NCBI RefSeq assembly: GCF_001424755.1
Contig: NZ_LMRF01000002.1
Coordinates: 75,556 to 139,555 of the forward strand
Direction of reading: 5' to 3'
DNA length: 64,000 bases
Source: Marmoricola sp. Leaf446
GTDB taxonomy: Bacteria > Actinomycetota > Actinomycetes > Propionibacteriales > Nocardioidaceae
Made by a program: the position numbers and the translations under genes. Numbering within the stretch: position 1 is the first letter of the stretch; the number at the start of each line of letters is the position of its first letter. The notes under the pieces were generated by a model. The model worked only from the letters and a program-made list of their open reading frames with translations, did no database searches and had not been told where the DNA came from. This document shows, in pieces, positions 53,852 through 61,383 of the stretch.

Positions 53852-54787
53852 ATGAGTGCGATCGAGGGCGTCAGCGAGATCTTCGACCCGGCGGCCTGGG
53901 ACGAGGTGCCCGGCTTCGAGGACCTGGCCGACCTGACCTACCACCGGGCCCGCGCCCACGGCACCGTCCGGGTCGCCTTCGACCGGCCCGACGTGCTCAA
54001 CGCCTTCCGGCCGCACACCGTGGACGAGCTGCTGCGCGTGCTCGAGCACGCGCGCACCACCGCCGACGTCGGGTGCGTGCTGCTGACCGGCAACGGGCCC
54101 GGCGAGCGCCACGGCAAGTGGGCCTTCTGCACCGGCGGCGACCAGCGGATCCGCGGGCGGGCGGGCTACCAGTACGAGGACGGCACCGCCGGCGCCACCA
54201 GCGACGCCCGCACGCCGGCCGACCAGGCCCGGCTCGGGCGGCTGCACATCCTGGAGGTGCAGCGGCTGATCCGGTTCATGCCCAAGGTCGTCATCTGCGT
54301 CGTCCCCGGCTGGACGGCGGGAGGTGGCCACTCGCTGCACGTGGTCTGCGACCTGACCCTGGCCAGCGCCGAGGAGGCACGCTTCAAGCAGACCGACGCC
54401 GACGTCGGGTCCTTCGACGGCGGCTTCGGGTCGGCGTACCTCGCGCGGCAGGTGGGCCAGAAGGTCGCCCGCGAGATCTTCTTCCTCGGCCAGGAGTACT
54501 CCGCCGAGGACGGGGTGCGGATGGGCACGGTCAACCGGGCCGTCCCGCACGCCGAGCTCGAGCAGGTCGCGCTGGAGTGGGGCCGGCTGGTCAACGGCAA
54601 GAGCCCGACGGCGCAGCGGATGCTCAAGTACGCCTTCAACGCGATCGACGACGGCCTGGTCGGTCAGCAGCTCTTCGCCGGCGAGACCACGCGGCTGGCG
54701 TACATGACCGACGAGGCCCAGGAGGGCCGTGACCAGTTCCTGGAGAAGCGCGACCCCGACTGGACGCCCTTCCCCTGGTACTACTGA
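53852..54787 (+). CDS. menB: 1,4-dihydroxy-2-naphthoyl-CoA synthase
   Basis: Crotonase-fold enzyme of menaquinone synthesis that closes the second ring of o-succinylbenzoyl-CoA; 311 residues. AFDRPDVLNAFRPHTVDEL opens the fold. KWAFCTGGDQRIRGRAGYQY is the MenB-specific oxyanion and substrate segment, followed by VVPGWTAGGGHSLHVVCDLT and DADVGSFDGGFGSAYLARQV (catalytic Asp and Ser). NGKSPTAQRMLKYAFNAIDD and the C-terminal FPWYY complete it. The rest of the men pathway is not in this window. Leaderless TAGGGT promoter. Confidence 0.92.
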   Translation: MSAIEGVSEIFDPAAWDEVPGFEDLADLTYHRARAHGTVRVAFDRPDVLNAFRPHTVDELLRVLEHARTTADVGCVLLTGNGPGERHGKWAFCTGGDQRIRGRAGYQYEDGTAGATSDARTPADQARLGRLHILEVQRLIRFMPKVVICVVPGWTAGGGHSLHVVCDLTLASAEEARFKQTDADVGSFDGGFGSAYLARQVGQKVAREIFFLGQEYSAEDGVRMGTVNRAVPHAELEQVALEWGRLVNGKSPTAQRMLKYAFNAIDDGLVGQQLFAGETTRLAYMTDEAQEGRDQFLEKRDPDWTPFPWYY

Positions 54788-54819
54788 GTCCCCGTCCCCG
54801 ACCCGCTGGGAGCCCCGTC

Positions 54820-55359
54820 GTGGCCGTCGCCCGCCGCCGTCCGCCGTACGCCGGGACCGCGCTGTGCCTGGTCACGGCGCTCGCGCTCGCCGGGTGCGGC
54901 GGCGACGGGACCACGCCGGAGCTCGGCGCCACCCGGGAGACCCCTCCGGGCGGGACCGCGGTCGCGGACCTCGAGGCCACCTCGGACGCCCTCGTGGAGG
55001 CCGTCCGCTCCTTCGCCGAGGACCAGGACGGCCTGCCCCGCACCGTGCGGCTGCGGACGCTGTCCGACGGTGAGGGCCGGTTCGCGCTCGAGGCGAGGCT
55101 GCGCAGCGACGCGGGCGTCGCGACGGTCGACGACGACCGGTTGCGGCCGGGGGTGGAGCTCGGGTGGTACGTCCCGTTCGTGCCGCCGGACTTCGCCGGG
55201 GTCCAAGCCCCGGGGACGGCTGGGTTCGGCTTCTGCCTGGTGAACCGGAGCGGCCGCCGGGTCACCGCCGGCGGGACCGCTCCGGACTCCTCGACCGCGA
55301 CGGTGGACCCCGGCGGTGCGGGGGACTGCGGCGAGCCGCCGACGGACCCGGCGGGCTGA
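54820..55359 (+). CDS. Hypothetical lipoprotein
   Basis: Protein of 179 residues with an Arg-rich start (VAVARRRPPYAG), a hydrophobic stretch and the lipobox LAGC (Cys about residue 27). The mature part holds ATSDALVEAVRSFAEDQDGL and RFALEARLRSDAGVAT, then ELGWYVPFVPPDFAGVQAPG and FGFCLVNRSGRRVTAG. The early ends of such proteins resemble type II pseudopilin C-terminal regions seen in some actinobacterial lipoproteins, but I recognise no family. GTG 54820 follows GGGAG eight bases upstream. It lies between menB and the sigma gene with no clear operon link. Confidence 0.6.
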   Translation: MAVARRRPPYAGTALCLVTALALAGCGGDGTTPELGATRETPPGGTAVADLEATSDALVEAVRSFAEDQDGLPRTVRLRTLSDGEGRFALEARLRSDAGVATVDDDRLRPGVELGWYVPFVPPDFAGVQAPGTAGFGFCLVNRSGRRVTAGGTAPDSSTATVDPGGAGDCGEPPTDPAG

Positions 55360-55377
55360 GGGCCGCGCGCGCGGGCC

Positions 55378-55404
55378 GGTCACACCGTCCGCCTCCGACG
55401 CGTC
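55378..55404 (+). promoter_or_regulatory. ECF sigma promoter upstream of its own gene (copy 1)
   Basis: GGTCACA (55378-55384), exactly 16 bases, then CGTC (55401-55404), 25 bases before the sigma start codon. This matches the TGTCACA-N16-CGTC promoter reported for ECF41 sigma factors in six of seven -35 bases and all -10 bases. An identical layout recurs at 56257-56283. Confidence 0.68.
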
Positions 55405-55429
55405 GGAGGGGTGGGAGCGAGGAGACGCG

Positions 55430-56341
55430 ATGGATGTGACGACGCAGTTCGAGGGCGAGCGGCCACGCCTGGTGGCGCTGGCGACCCGGGTGCTGGGCGA
55501 CCGGGACGAGGCCGAGGACGTGGTGCAGCAGGCGTGGCTGCGGCTCGACCGGACCGACCGGGCCGGCACCGGGATCGACAACCTCGCCGCCTGGCTGACC
55601 ACGGTCACGACCCGGCTGTGCCTGGACCGGCTGCGGGCGCGGGTGCCGGTGCCCGAGGAGGAGCTCGAGCCGGGGGAGACCGCCCCCGACCCGGCCGAGG
55701 AGGTGGCACTCGCCGAGACGGTCGGGGTCGCGCTGCAGGTCGTGCTCGACCGGCTGAGCCCGCGGGAGCGGGTCGCGTTCGTGCTGCACGACAGCTTCGG
55801 CTTCGAGTTCGGCGTGGTCGCGTCGGTCCTCGCGACCAGCGAGACCGCCGCCCGCAAGCTCGCCTCGCGGGCCCGGGCCAAGGTCGCGCAGCCCGCGGCC
55901 GAGGACCCGCTGGCCGACTGGGAGGTCGTCGACGCCTTCATGGCCGCCGCGCGCGGCGGCGACCTCGCCCGGCTGCTCACGCTGCTGGCCCCCGGGGCGG
56001 GGGTCACGGCCGACGACGCGGCCGTGCTGGCGGGCACGCCGTCGCGCATCGACGGACGCGAGGCGGTCGCCGCGTTCTTCGACGGGAGCGCCCACGCCGC
56101 GTTGGCGGTCCACGTCGACGGCCGACCCGGCTACGCGTGGTTCCACCGGGGCGAGGCCCGGGTCGTGTTCGACTTCGACGTGGCCGACGGCCGGGTGCGG
56201 GGGATCGTGTTCCGGGCCGAGCCCGGGTTGCTGGGCCGGGTGGCGCGGCGTACGACGGTCACACCTGCGGCGTCCCACGCGTCGGAGGAGCAGGAGCCCG
56301 GGCCGACCGGTCCGGGCCGCGACGGAGAGGACCCACGATGA
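55430..56341 (+). CDS. ECF sigma factor with C-terminal SnoaL-like domain (SigJ/ECF41-like)
   Basis: RNA polymerase sigma factor, 303 residues. Region 2 has LVALATRVLGDRDEAEDVVQ, QAWLRL and WLTTVTTRLCLDRLRAR; region 4 has VVLDRLSPRERVAFVLHDSF with ATSETAARKLASRARAK as recognition helix. A linker leads to a SnoaL-type domain from about residue 165 (VVDAFMAAARGGDLARLLTL, then GREAVAAFFDGSAH, then VDGRPGYAWFHRGEARVVF). In ECF41/ECF56-like factors this domain replaces an anti-sigma factor. The WLPEP and NPDKL motifs of classical ECF41 are not obvious, so it is a relative. ATG 55430 follows GGAG. The last 20 codons contain a second copy of its promoter. Confidence 0.88.
   Translation: MDVTTQFEGERPRLVALATRVLGDRDEAEDVVQQAWLRLDRTDRAGTGIDNLAAWLTTVTTRLCLDRLRARVPVPEEELEPGETAPDPAEEVALAETVGVALQVVLDRLSPRERVAFVLHDSFGFEFGVVASVLATSETAARKLASRARAKVAQPAAEDPLADWEVVDAFMAAARGGDLARLLTLLAPGAGVTADDAAVLAGTPSRIDGREAVAAFFDGSAHAALAVHVDGRPGYAWFHRGEARVVFDFDVADGRVRGIVFRAEPGLLGRVARRTTVTPAASHASEEQEPGPTGPGRDGEDPR
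56257..56283 (+). promoter_or_regulatory. ECF sigma promoter inside the end of the sigma gene (copy 2)
   Basis: GGTCACA (56257-56263), 16 bases, CGTC (56280-56283), followed by GGAGG exactly as in copy 1. It drives toward the DUF1059-like gene 54 bases downstream. The element lies wholly within the sigma coding sequence. Confidence 0.66.
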
Positions 56342-56574
56342 GGACCATGACCTGCCGCCAGCTGGGCGGCCCCTGCGACCTCGGGCACACCGGCGAGACC
56401 GCCGACGACGTCATCAACGCCCAGGACCGGCACCTCAAGGAGGCCGAGAAGGCGGGTGATGCGACGCACCAGGAGGCCCGCGACGCGATGAAGGCGCGGT
56501 GGCGGCACCCGAAGCGCTCGATGGACTGGTACCGCGGCGCCAAGCAGGCCTTCGCGGAGCTGCCGGAGGACTGA
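56338..56574 (+). CDS. DUF1059-like small protein, probable target of the ECF sigma factor
   Basis: Small protein of 78 residues. It opens MRTMTCRQLGGPCDLGHTGE, with two Cys spaced as in DUF1059 proteins (CRQLGGACD), which are thought to bind metal. DDVINAQDRHLKEAEKAGDA and HQEARDAMKARWRHPKRSMD follow as helices, and the end is WYRGAKQAFAELPED. It overlaps the sigma stop codon as ATGA and also has its own sigma-type promoter at 56257, so it can be made either by read-through or directly. The role is unknown; ECF41-group targets are usually single adjacent genes. Confidence 0.7.
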   Translation: MRTMTCRQLGGPCDLGHTGETADDVINAQDRHLKEAEKAGDATHQEARDAMKARWRHPKRSMDWYRGAKQAFAELPED

Positions 56575-56602
56575 GCGGCGCGGCGTACGGCACCATGGGC
56601 CG

Positions 56603-57286
56603 GTGCGCGTCGTGGTGCTGACCGGGGCCGGGATCTCCGCTGAGAGCGGGCTCCCGACCTTCCGCGACGCCGACGGCCTGTGGGAGGGCCACGACCCGAT
56701 GACGGTCGCGACCCCGGAGGCGTACGACGCGGACCCCGACCTGGTGCAGCGCTTCTACGACGAGCGCCGCGCCGCCCTGGCCCGCGTCGAGCCCAACGCC
56801 GCCCACCGGGCGCTGGCGCGGCTCGAGGAGCACCTCGGCGACGACCTCCACCTCGTCACCCAGAACGTCGACGACCTCCACGAGCGCGGCGGCTCCCGGC
56901 GGGTCCACCACCTGCACGGACGGCTGCGCGCGGCGTGGTGCACCGCGTGCGACGCCCGCCACGAGTGGACGACCACCCTCGCCGACCGCCCGCCCTGCCC
57001 GGCGTGCGGCTCCCGCGGGCTCCGGCCCGACGTGGTGTGGTTCGGCGAGGTCCCCCACGACACGCACCTGGTCGAGCAGGCCCTCCTCGACTGCGACCTG
57101 TTCGTCGCCATCGGCACCTCCGGGCTGGTCTACCCGGCCGCGGCCTTCGTCCACTACGCGCTCGGCTGCGGGGCCGACACCCTCGAGCTCAACCTGGAGG
57201 TCCCCCGGGTCAGCGACTTCGCCGCCTCCCATCGCGGCCCGGCCACCCGGACCGTGCCCGCGTGGGTCGAGGAGCTGGTCGGCTGA
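56603..57286 (+). CDS. NAD-dependent protein deacylase (sirtuin, CobB-like)
   Basis: Removes acetyl or succinyl groups from protein lysines using NAD, 227 residues. VVLTGAGISAESGLPTFRDA binds NAD, VTQNVDDLHERGGSRRVHHL HG holds the catalytic His, and the zinc site is CTACDARHEW followed by CPACGSRGLRPDVV. WFGEVP, AIGTSGLVYPAA and LELNLE complete the sirtuin fold. The Tyr/Arg desuccinylase pair of class III appears near EAYDADPDLVQRFYDERRAA, so desuccinylation is possible. GTG 56603 is the first codon before the Rossmann strand; CACCAT sits six bases upstream. Confidence 0.9.
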   Translation: MRVVVLTGAGISAESGLPTFRDADGLWEGHDPMTVATPEAYDADPDLVQRFYDERRAALARVEPNAAHRALARLEEHLGDDLHLVTQNVDDLHERGGSRRVHHLHGRLRAAWCTACDARHEWTTTLADRPPCPACGSRGLRPDVVWFGEVPHDTHLVEQALLDCDLFVAIGTSGLVYPAAAFVHYALGCGADTLELNLEVPRVSDFAASHRGPATRTVPAWVEELVG

Positions 57287-57313
57287 GGGGACGAAACGGG
57301 CGGGCGATGACCC

Positions 57314-57385
57314 AAAACTGCCCGTTCGTGCCCGGGATGCGGCTTTCCGGGGGCAGTTTCACCGGTTGGCCGGGGAAACTGCCCC
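57314..57385 (-). repeat. Palindromic repeat family 2, copy B
   Basis: Inverted relative of the element at 23423-23500. AAAACTGCCCGTT (57314-57326) stands 23 bases before a 16-base-pair stem with one mismatch: GGGGCAGTTTCACCGG, loop TTGG, CCGGGGAAACTGCCCC (57350-57385). Read on the minus strand the order is hairpin, spacer, direct copy, exactly as in copy A. It lies 27 bases after the sirtuin stop codon. Confidence 0.65.
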
Positions 57386-57455
57386 GAACCCTGCCCCGCC
57401 CCAGGCCAGCCTCACCTTCGTTGTACGCCGCAACGGTGACCGTCACCATGGAGCG

Positions 57456-58205
57456 GTGACCACCTCGTCCGCACCCCGCACCGACGGCACCCCCGAGCCC
57501 GGGCAGCACGACCACGAGCCCCACGACGACTCCATCAGCGGACGCCTCAACGCGCTGCGAGCCGCGGTGCTCGGCGCCAACGACGGCATCGTCAGCGTCG
57601 CCGGCCTGGTCATGGGCGTGGCGGGCGCGACCACCGACCGCAACACGATCTTCGTCGCCGGCATCGCCGGGCTCGTGGCGGGCGCGCTGAGCATGGCGGT
57701 GGGGGAGTACGTCTCGGTCAGCACCCAGCGCGACACCGAGAAGGCGCTCGTCGCCAAGGAGACCCGCGAGCTGCGCGAGGAGCCCGAGGAGGAGCTGGCC
57801 GAGCTGATCGACCTCTACCGCCAGAAGGGCCTCGACGACGAGCTCGCGCGGGAGGTGGCTTTGCAGCTGACCGAGAAGGACGCCCTGCGCGCCCACCTCG
57901 ACGTCGAGCTCGGCATCGACCCCGACGACCTGACCAGCCCGTGGCAGGCGGCCCTGGCCTCGATGGTGTCGTTCACGGCCGGCGCGCTGCTGCCGCTGCT
58001 CACGATCCTGCTCTTCGGCCCGGGCCTGCGCGCGGTGGTCACGGTCGTCGCGGTGACGCTGGCGCTGGGCCTCACCGGACTCCTCTCCGCCCGGGCGGGC
58101 GACGCGCCGGTGCGACCCGCGGTGACGCGGGTGGTGGTCGGCGGACTGCTGGCCATGGCGGTGACCTACGCCATCGGCAGCCTGATCGGCACCGGCACCG
58201 CCTGA
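57456..58205 (+). CDS. VIT1/CCC1 family transporter
   Basis: Membrane protein of 249 residues with five predicted helices, of the family that moves Fe2+ or Mn2+. A His/Asp-rich N-terminus (HDHEPHDDS) precedes LRAAVLGANDGIVSVAGLVM, the family landmark with the Asp that contacts metal. GLVAGALSMAVGEYVSVSTQ (Met/Glu pair) follows. The cytoplasmic domain (about 85-155, rich in Glu: EEPEEELAELIDLYRQKGLD) is the metal-binding helical insert. Two more helices and a third pair close it. GTG 57456 is used; CACCAT lies six bases upstream. Iron efflux or storage is likely. Confidence 0.87.
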   Translation: MTTSSAPRTDGTPEPGQHDHEPHDDSISGRLNALRAAVLGANDGIVSVAGLVMGVAGATTDRNTIFVAGIAGLVAGALSMAVGEYVSVSTQRDTEKALVAKETRELREEPEEELAELIDLYRQKGLDDELAREVALQLTEKDALRAHLDVELGIDPDDLTSPWQAALASMVSFTAGALLPLLTILLFGPGLRAVVTVVAVTLALGLTGLLSARAGDAPVRPAVTRVVVGGLLAMAVTYAIGSLIGTGTA

Positions 58206-58263
58206 GACGCGACCGGGGCGACAGCCCGGGAGGAGAGCCCGGGAGAACCGCCTGAGACAGGCG
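58197..58263 (+). repeat. Short direct repeats at the 3' end of the VIT1 gene
   Basis: ACCGCCTGAGAC occurs at 58197-58208, across the VIT1 stop codon, and again at 58247-58258, exactly 50 bases later. Between them AGCCCGGGAG is repeated at 58223 and 58236. The second ACCGCCTGAGAC continues into AGGCG, giving a 5-base-pair hairpin (CGCCT/AGGCG, 58249-58263). This looks like a local duplication, perhaps replication slippage. Confidence 0.45.
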
Positions 58264-58295
58264 TCACAATCCCCGATCCTGTCGGTGTTCTCCTC

Positions 58296-58301
58296 TAGGT
58301 T
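58296..58301 (+). promoter_or_regulatory. -10 box of the transhydrogenase operon
   Basis: TAGGTT predicts a transcript start near 58308, 14 bases before the chosen pntA start at 58322. That short leader contains the ribosome-binding site GAGG. Confidence 0.5.
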
Positions 58302-58321
58302 CGGCCCGTGAGGTGGCCATC

Positions 58322-59536
58322 GTGAGGATCGCAGTCGTCCGAGAGACCCGGCCCGGGGAGACCCGCGTCGCGCTGGTCCCCGACCTGGTCCCCAAGCTGA
58401 CCGCCCTGGGCCACGAGGTCGGCGTCGAGCCGGGCGCCGGCGAGCCGGCCGGCTTCGCCGACGAGCTGTACGCCGAGGCGGGGGCCGGCCTCGTCGACCA
58501 GCCGCTCCCCGGCGCCGACGTCGTCGTCAGCGTCAACCCCCTCGACCGCGACCGGCTGCGCCAGCTGCGCGAGGGCACGATCACCGTCTCCTTCCTCCCG
58601 GTCTCGACCTCGCTCGACCTCGTCGCCGACCTGCGCGACCTGCGGGTGACCGCGCTGGCCATGGAGCTCGTTCCCCGCATCTCCCGCGCCCAGTCGATGG
58701 ACGCGCTGTCCTCCCAGGCGCTGGTCTCCGGCTACCGCTGCGCCATCGTGGCCGCGGGGCTGCTGCGCCGCTTCTTCCCCCTCAACATGACCGCCGCCGG
58801 CACCGTCCAGCCCGCCCAGGTGGTCGTCCTCGGCGCCGGGGTCGCGGGGCTCCAGGCGATCGCGACCTCCAAGCGCCTGGGCGCCGTGGTCCAGGCCTAC
58901 GACGTCCGGGCCGCAGCCGCCGAGGAGATCCGCTCGGTCGGCGCCAAGGCCATCGACCTCCGGCTCGAGACCCTCGAGGGCACCGGCGGCTACGCCCGCG
59001 AGATGGACGAGGACCGTGCCGCCCGGCAGAAGGACGCGCTGGCCCCCTACATCGCCGGCGCCGACGCGCTCATCACCACCGCGGCCGTGCCCGGTCGCCG
59101 GGCGCCGCTGCTGGTGACCGCGGCGATGGTCGAGGCGATGCGCCCCGGCTCGGTGGTGGTCGACCTGGCCTCCGAGACCGGCGGCAACGTGGAGGGCTCG
59201 GTCCCCGGCAAGGTGGTCCGCATCGGCCACGCCCAGGTCTGGGGTGGGGACAACGTGCCCGCCCAGATGCCCGGTCCCGCGTCGAGCCTCTACGCCCAGA
59301 ACGTCGTCAACCTGCTCGCGCTGATGACCCACGAGGGCGAGGTCGTGCCCGACCTCGACGACGAGGTCGTCGCCGGAGCGTGCGTCACCCACGCCGGCGA
59401 GATCCGCCACGCCCCGTCCCGCGAGGCGATCGAGGGCCCGGCACCCGCGCCCGTGGTCACCCCGGGCGCGCCGTCGGAGGCGCTGCCGCCCGAGGGCCAG
59501 CTCGACCCCACCGACCCGTCTGAGGAGCACCCGTGA
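58322..59536 (+). CDS. pntAA: NAD(P) transhydrogenase subunit alpha, part 1 (NAD-binding)
   Basis: Soluble NAD(H)-binding domain I of proton-translocating transhydrogenase, 404 residues. It opens MRIAVVRETRPGETRVALVP and contains YRCAIVAAGLLRRFFP, VLGAGVAGLQAIATSKRLGA (Rossmann loop), YDVRAAAAEEIRSVGAKAID, then VVDLASETGGNVEGSVPG. The E. coli alpha subunit is fused to membrane helices; here, as in Rhodospirillum and mycobacteria, these are a separate gene. I chose GTG 58322, with GAGG upstream; GTG 58313 would add VAI. The stop codon overlaps pntAB as GTGA. Confidence 0.92.
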   Translation: MRIAVVRETRPGETRVALVPDLVPKLTALGHEVGVEPGAGEPAGFADELYAEAGAGLVDQPLPGADVVVSVNPLDRDRLRQLREGTITVSFLPVSTSLDLVADLRDLRVTALAMELVPRISRAQSMDALSSQALVSGYRCAIVAAGLLRRFFPLNMTAAGTVQPAQVVVLGAGVAGLQAIATSKRLGAVVQAYDVRAAAAEEIRSVGAKAIDLRLETLEGTGGYAREMDEDRAARQKDALAPYIAGADALITTAAVPGRRAPLLVTAAMVEAMRPGSVVVDLASETGGNVEGSVPGKVVRIGHAQVWGGDNVPAQMPGPASSLYAQNVVNLLALMTHEGEVVPDLDDEVVAGACVTHAGEIRHAPSREAIEGPAPAPVVTPGAPSEALPPEGQLDPTDPSEEHP

Positions 59537-59859
59537 ACGACGCCGTCGTCTGGCTGACCATCTTCGTGCTCAGCGTGTTCGTGGGCATCGAGGTCATCGC
59601 CAAGGTCTCCTCGACCCTCCACACCCCGCTGATGTCGGGCGCCAACGCGATCCACGGCATCATCCTGCTCGGCGCGATCCTGGTCACCGGCACCACCGAG
59701 AACACCCTGGCGCTGGTCGTCGGGCTCGTGGCGATCGTGCTCGCGGCGGTCAACATGGTCGGCGGCTTCGTGGTCACCGACCGCATGCTCCAGATGTTCG
59801 TACGCCGCAAGCGACCCGCCAAGGTCGAACCCGGCGCCACCGAGGGGGGCGTGCGATGA
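59533..59859 (+). CDS. pntAB: NAD(P) transhydrogenase subunit alpha, part 2 (membrane)
   Basis: Membrane domain II part, 108 residues with three or four helices. VWLTIFVLSVFVGIEVIAKV, then the conserved HTPLMSGANAIHGIILLGAI, where the His and Asn line the proton path. GLVAIVLAAVNMVGGFVVTD and RMLQMFVRRKRPAKVEPG close the protein. It overlaps both neighbours by four bases, so the three subunits are made together. Confidence 0.93.
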   Translation: MNDAVVWLTIFVLSVFVGIEVIAKVSSTLHTPLMSGANAIHGIILLGAILVTGTTENTLALVVGLVAIVLAAVNMVGGFVVTDRMLQMFVRRKRPAKVEPGATEGGVR

Positions 59860-61253
59860 CCGCCGTCCCCGTTTGGGCCCAGCTCGTCTACCTCGCCTGC
59901 GCCGTCGGCTTCATCCTGGCCCTCAAGGGTCTGTCGGGCCCCCGCACCGCCCGCACCGGCAACCTCGTCGGGGCCGCGGCCGCGGTGATCGCCTGCGTCG
60001 TCCCGTTCTTCTACGTCGACCTCGACCACGTGGTGCTGATCCTGGTCGCGATCGCGGTCGGCACCGTCGGCGGCGTGGTCGGCGCCCGCCGCGTGCAGAT
60101 GACCCAGATGCCCCAGATGGTGGCGCTCTTCAACGGCGTCGGCGGTGGCGCCGCGGCGCTGGTCGCCCTGCTCGAGCTCCACGAGATCCTGGAGCAGCCC
60201 GGCGGCGTGGACGTCGTCGGCTGGTTCGTCCTGGTGGCCACGGCCTTCACGATCTTCGTCGGCTCGGTCTCCTTCGCCGGCTCGGTGATCACCTTCGCCA
60301 AGCTCCAGGAGCTGATGAGCTCCGCGCCCCTGGTCTTCCCCGGTCTCGCGATCGTCTTCGGCGCCTCGCTCGTCGCCGGGGTCGGCCTCGCCACCCAGCT
60401 GGCGCTCTCGCCGGCGATGTGGGTCGGCATCGTGCTGGCGCTGGTCGGCCTGCTCTTCGGCGCGCTGCTGGTGCTGCCGGTGGGCGGGGCCGACGTGCCG
60501 ATCGTGATCTCGCTGCTCAACGCCTTCACCGGGCTCACGGTGGCCGCGGGCGGCTACGTCCTCGACAACGTCGTGCTGCTCGTCGCGGGCACCCTGGTCG
60601 GCGCCTCCGGCACCTTCCTCACCCTGCTCATGGCCCGGGCCATGGGGCGCTCGGTGTCCAACATCCTCTTCGGCGCGCTCAAGGGCGGCTCGACGCTCGG
60701 CGCCGGCGTCGCCTCGGACCGTCCGGTGCGCTCGGCCGGGCCCGAGGACGTCGCGATCATGCTGGCCTACGCCGACCGCGTCATCATCGTGCCGGGCTAC
60801 GGCCTGGCCGTGGCCCAGGCGCAGCACACCCTGCGCGAGCTCGTCGACGTGCTCGGTGAGCGCGGTGCCCAGGTCGACTACGCCATCCACCCGGTCGCGG
60901 GCCGGATGCCCGGCCACATGAACGTCCTGCTGGCCGAGGCCCAGGTGCCCTACGAGCAGCTCAAGGAGATGGACGACATCAACGGCGACTTCAAGGACGC
61001 CGACGTCGTCCTGGTCGTGGGCGCCAACGACGTCGTCAACCCGGCGGCCAAGACGACGCCGGGCGCGCCGATCTACGGCATGCCGATCCTCAACGCCGAC
61101 GAGGCCAAGCAGGTGGTGTTCATGAAGCGCTCGATGCGACCGGGCTTCGCCGGCATCGAGAACGAGCTGCTCTTCGAGGACAACACCACGCTGCTCTTCG
61201 GCGACGCGAAGGACTCGATGGGCAAGCTGCTCAACGCCGTCAAGGCCCTCTGA
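59856..61253 (+). CDS. pntB: NAD(P) transhydrogenase subunit beta
   Basis: Membrane domain II plus NADP(H)-binding domain III, 465 residues. About eight helices precede the soluble domain. Landmarks are QMPQMVALFNGVGGGAAALV, VSFAGSVITFAKLQELMSS, GGADVPIVISLLNAFTGL and, in domain III, VIIVPGYGLAVAQAQHTL (NADP loop), YAIHPVAGRMPGHMNVLLAE, VVLVVGANDVVNPAAKT, IYGMPILNADEAKQVVFMKR and GFAGIENELL. With PntAA and PntAB it couples hydride transfer from NADH to NADP with proton entry, supplying NADPH. ATG 59856 overlaps the pntAB stop codon. Confidence 0.95.
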   Translation: MTAVPVWAQLVYLACAVGFILALKGLSGPRTARTGNLVGAAAAVIACVVPFFYVDLDHVVLILVAIAVGTVGGVVGARRVQMTQMPQMVALFNGVGGGAAALVALLELHEILEQPGGVDVVGWFVLVATAFTIFVGSVSFAGSVITFAKLQELMSSAPLVFPGLAIVFGASLVAGVGLATQLALSPAMWVGIVLALVGLLFGALLVLPVGGADVPIVISLLNAFTGLTVAAGGYVLDNVVLLVAGTLVGASGTFLTLLMARAMGRSVSNILFGALKGGSTLGAGVASDRPVRSAGPEDVAIMLAYADRVIIVPGYGLAVAQAQHTLRELVDVLGERGAQVDYAIHPVAGRMPGHMNVLLAEAQVPYEQLKEMDDINGDFKDADVVLVVGANDVVNPAAKTTPGAPIYGMPILNADEAKQVVFMKRSMRPGFAGIENELLFEDNTTLLFGDAKDSMGKLLNAVKAL

Positions 61254-61265
61254 GTCCAGCCCCCT

Positions 61266-61279
61266 CACCCCTGCGGGTG
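61266..61279 (+). terminator. Weak hairpin after pntB
   Basis: CACCC and GGGTG pair around the loop CTGC, 13 bases after the pntB stop codon. The stem is only five base pairs. The rest of the gap to 61383 holds no other clear signal. Confidence 0.3.
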
Positions 61280-61383
61280 GGCGTGACCGACCGATCGCAC
61301 GGTTTTGTGCCGAATCGCCACACAACGGGCGCTCGGCTCCACATACTGGTCGGCGTCCCGTCCGTCCGAGCAGGTGAGGGTGC

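Noticed and set aside
58308-58325. Leaderless GTG at 58308 as pntAA start
   Set aside because: The box spacing fits, but this frame hits TGA after five codons; GTG 58322 gives the PntA N-terminus.
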